From Desulforhabdus sp. TSK (lineage in GTDB: Bacteria; Desulfobacterota; Syntrophobacteria; Syntrophobacterales; Syntrophobacteraceae): a stretch of 63,898 nt of DNA. Where the stretch lies: positions 1-63,898 of the forward strand of contig NZ_BQXM01000029.1 in NCBI RefSeq assembly GCF_022836495.1, written 5' to 3'. Below the pieces are notes generated by a model. It did no database searches and was not told where the DNA came from. It saw only the letters and a list, made by a program, of their open reading frames with translations. The position numbers and the translations under genes were made by a program. This document shows, one piece after another, positions 61,894-63,898 of the stretch (its first letter is position 1; each line of letters opens with the position of its first letter).

Positions 61894-62136
61894 ATGGCTT
61901 CAGCAAAGATCGCAATCACTATGGATGAAGTTACGCTGCACCGGCTTGATCGGCTGGTAAGGGACCGGGTGTTTCCGAACCGAAGTAAAGCAATTCAGGA
62001 TGCAGTAGAAGAAAAACTGGAGAAACTGGAACGAAATCGCCTTGCCAGAGAATGTGCAAAGCTTGATCCGGATGTGGAGAAAGCCATGGCTGAAGAAGCT
62101 ATGGACGAGGAGTTGGAGCAGTGGCCGGAATACTGA
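61894..62136 (+). CDS. ribbon-helix-helix antitoxin (MazE/CopG type)
   Basis: 80 residues. [38 protein letters not shown] is a ribbon-helix-helix DNA-binding domain; the C-terminal [20 protein letters not shown] is the acidic toxin-binding tail. It follows a perfect operator and its end overlaps the toxin gene by 16 nt. Antitoxins of this kind pair with MazF/PemK and repress their own operon. Confidence 0.85.
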   Translation: MASAKIAITMDEVTLHRLDRLVRDRVFPNRSKAIQDAVEEKLEKLERNRLARECAKLDPDVEKAMAEEAMDEELEQWPEY

Positions 62137-62459
62137 GGGGGGAGATTCGCTGGGCCGATCTGAATCCAGTGAAAGGAAAAGAGCAAGCCGGCCTAAGGCC
62201 AGTTGTCATTCTCAGCCAGGATGTTTTCAATGAACGCTCAGGAACAGTGATCGCTGTGGCGATTACCAGCCAACGTCAGCGCGCAGGTTTTCCTCTTACT
62301 CTTGAGCTGGACCCCAATGAACTTCCTAAACGCTCATGGGTGAAAATCAGCCAGATCCGTACGCTCTCAACAGAACGGATCGGCAAGAAGATCGGCTCAG
62401 TATCACAGGGAGAATTGGACCAAATCATTGAAGGCTTGAACGAGATCATCGGAAGCTAA
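62121..62459 (+). CDS. MazF/PemK-family endoribonuclease toxin
   Basis: 112 residues from GTG 62121 with GGAG inside the antitoxin end. [30 protein letters not shown] (with the GxE/xRPVVIxS motif), VIAVAITSQ and [16 protein letters not shown] match the MazF/PemK fold, including the catalytic Arg and Thr/Ser residues. Expected to cut mRNA at short sequence motifs. Intact, like its antitoxin. Confidence 0.88.
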   Translation: MAGILRGEIRWADLNPVKGKEQAGLRPVVILSQDVFNERSGTVIAVAITSQRQRAGFPLTLELDPNELPKRSWVKISQIRTLSTERIGKKIGSVSQGELDQIIEGLNEIIGS

Positions 62460-62746
62460 CGAGGGGATATGGATTTCCACGCTATGCGACTCGGTAGCCC
62501 CCTGATGGCTCCTCTATGACTGAAACCATGTGGGACGCATCTGGCTCGGTTGTGGATTAGAAAGCACACCAGGTTTGTCCACGGCGTATTCCATGAGTTG
62601 GGATTATGTGGGAGGAGTCAGGCAGCGGTCAATGCTGCTGAATTAAGCTCATCTGCCCGGTCGGGTCGGGTGCCATGGACTAAGCGGAGCTCGCCCATGC
62701 GAGCTCATTCAGTCACGGGTAAGCTTCGCTTGGCCCGTGCCACCCC
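62460..62746. other. non-coding stretch, no gene seen
   Basis: About 290 nt between the toxin and the phage remnant. A GAGCTCGCC-ATGC-GAGCTC hairpin near 62687-62705 is the only structure noted. Confidence 0.4.
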
Positions 62747-63760
62747 TTAAATCAACAGCATTGCCGTCTGCCCCTCCGCCCAAAGCCGGTATCCCGACAT
62801 GACGTTCCTGAATACGGAGGGGGCAACGGCCTCTCCAGCCCGGTAAAGGTCCCCCCGTCTCAAGGCATCGACTGCATCCGTGAACTGCTCGAGCATGGCC
62901 CAGGGGATGCCGATGAGGTCCCCCATGCTTCCCGAGATCTGGGAGGAGAGGCTCCGGTCCGTCTGGATCCTCCCCAGGACCGGGAGCTCCATGCGGATGG
63001 ACCCTCCGATATGGATTCCCACCACGGAGGGAGCTCCGTACATCACGATGTCTCGCGCAAAAGCGGGCAATGCCGACCGGACGCCCGTTTCCAGGATGTC
63101 GCTTCCGAAAAGCTGCCGGATAAGAGACGCAAGCATCTTGTATAGAGGCACGGCGCCGAGCCCGCCCAGGGCCATCATGGCCATGAGGGAATAGGCGAAA
63201 GCCTTCCGGCCTTCCTTGTCCCCGTGGAGGAGCATCCACCGCCACAGGGAAAGAAGGTTGTGGGTGAAGGACCTGAAGGTGTAGGCGGTCGAAAGGAGCT
63301 TACCCGCAGCCGTCCCCCGGAGGACTTGGGGACGGTTGGCCTTGCCGTAGATGAAATGGGCATCGTTTACGATCTCCTCGGCGAAGGCCTTCGCCCGGGC
63401 ATGGTTCATCTGCCCGCCGGGTTTGAGGCCAATCTTTGAAAGCGTCTTCTCGTTGATCACTCTCCCGCCCCTGGCCGCCCGGTAAGCCGCCAGAGCGAGA
63501 CTCATGCGGTTGTAGCGCTCCGCCATTTCCATGGGGAGCCCCATCATCTTGATGGCCTTTCCCCACATCTGCTTGTGATAGCCCCGAGCTTCCCGGTCAC
63601 TTCAGAGATGAGCTGCCCCTGGCCCCATCCCTCCCGGAACATTTCATTCAAAAACCTCTTGTCATCGTCTGAAAGCCTGCCGCTCGTTTCAATTTTTTCC
63701 TCCGTGACCGATGCCCTGAGATCCTTAAGGGCTCCCGCCCACTCTTTTGCCGCCGAGGTA
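62747..63760 (-). pseudogene. phage large polyvalent protein, C-terminal fragment (PLxRFG/LPD38-like), frameshifted
   Basis: On the minus strand the frame from about 63760 reads AAKEWAGALKDLRASVTEEK, SGRLSDDDKRFLNEMFREGWGQGQLISEVTGKLG, then shifts near 63585 into RGYHKQMWGKAIKMMGLPMEMAERYNR and runs to the stop at 62747. Segments such as KANRPQVLRGTAAGKLLSTAYTFRSFTHNLLSLW resemble the C-terminal region of very long phage or mobile-element proteins that carry a PLxRFG motif (LPD38). Hydrophobic helices follow (about 120-150). The frame breaks again near 63790, so it looks decayed. It continues beyond the window. Confidence 0.45.
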
Positions 63761-63898
63761 TTGACGGCGGCGAGGAAATGGTCAGAAACTGGCGGTCAGA
63801 AAATCCCCGATGGCAATCAGACGACAAGGGTATGCGTCGTCGCGCCTGCATGAGGGCGAAAAAAGGCGGAGAAACCGATTGCCTGGATAATGGAGAGG

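Noticed and set aside
1-63898. CRISPR array
   Set aside because: The repeats seen are palindromic, dispersed and not regularly spaced; no cas gene is present.

Overview
The window reads as chromosome from an anaerobic or microaerophilic Thermodesulfobacteriota (former Deltaproteobacteria), probably close to Syntrophobacterales. Grounds are the families present (DUF2889, DUF2760 beside paired Hsp70s, DUF1786, the CxxCKKIRDD zinc-type tail, a GEMM riboswitch of Geobacter type), moderately high GC, NtrC-type regulation and several families of intergenic palindromes. The assignment is inference from gene content; no rRNA or intact tRNA is present to settle it.

1-1.5 kb holds a broken HNH nuclease and a Phd/PIN toxin-antitoxin pair whose antitoxin is frameshifted. 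1.7-34 kb is mostly chromosomal backbone: RNase Z, an HDOD/HisKA signalling protein, a GNAT and an M20 peptidase, the rlmE-yebC-ruvC-ruvA-ruvB operon, a macrodomain protein, a PAS histidine kinase with a degenerate ATPase domain, an acyl-CoA dehydrogenase, a fabD operon carrying a PEP-synthase-like protein and a phosphatase/YkgJ fusion, the mlaC-radC-quinone reductase-ABC ATPase operon, an ATP-grasp enzyme, and a secreted isoaspartyl methyltransferase overlapping a membrane spermidine-synthase-like protein. 34.5-39.7 kb is a four-gene minus-strand operon: universal stress protein, SLC13 permease, MBL hydrolase, DUF1786.

40-47.3 kb holds a DUF2760 protein, two divergent Hsp70s (the second with a long C-terminal extension) and a sigma-54 activator. 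48-56 kb holds a flavodoxin, cydAB, a large MscS channel, a RCK potassium channel and a broken amino-acid permease. At 57 kb lies the most striking gene: a secreted rhodanese with an in-frame TGA in its catalytic loop, directly followed by a hairpin that fits a bacterial SECIS, so probably a selenoprotein.

57.7-63.9 kb is island-like: a Phd/PIN pair, two direct copies of the 3' half of a tRNA-Glu gene with its terminator (integration scars), a GEMM-I riboswitch ahead of a di-haem cytochrome c peroxidase, a MazEF-type pair with a perfect operator, and a degraded phage gene. Throughout, short palindromic or MITE-like repeats fill the spaces between genes, in at least six families. CydAB, the peroxidase, the flavodoxin and the stress and channel proteins suggest an anaerobe that meets oxygen and osmotic stress.
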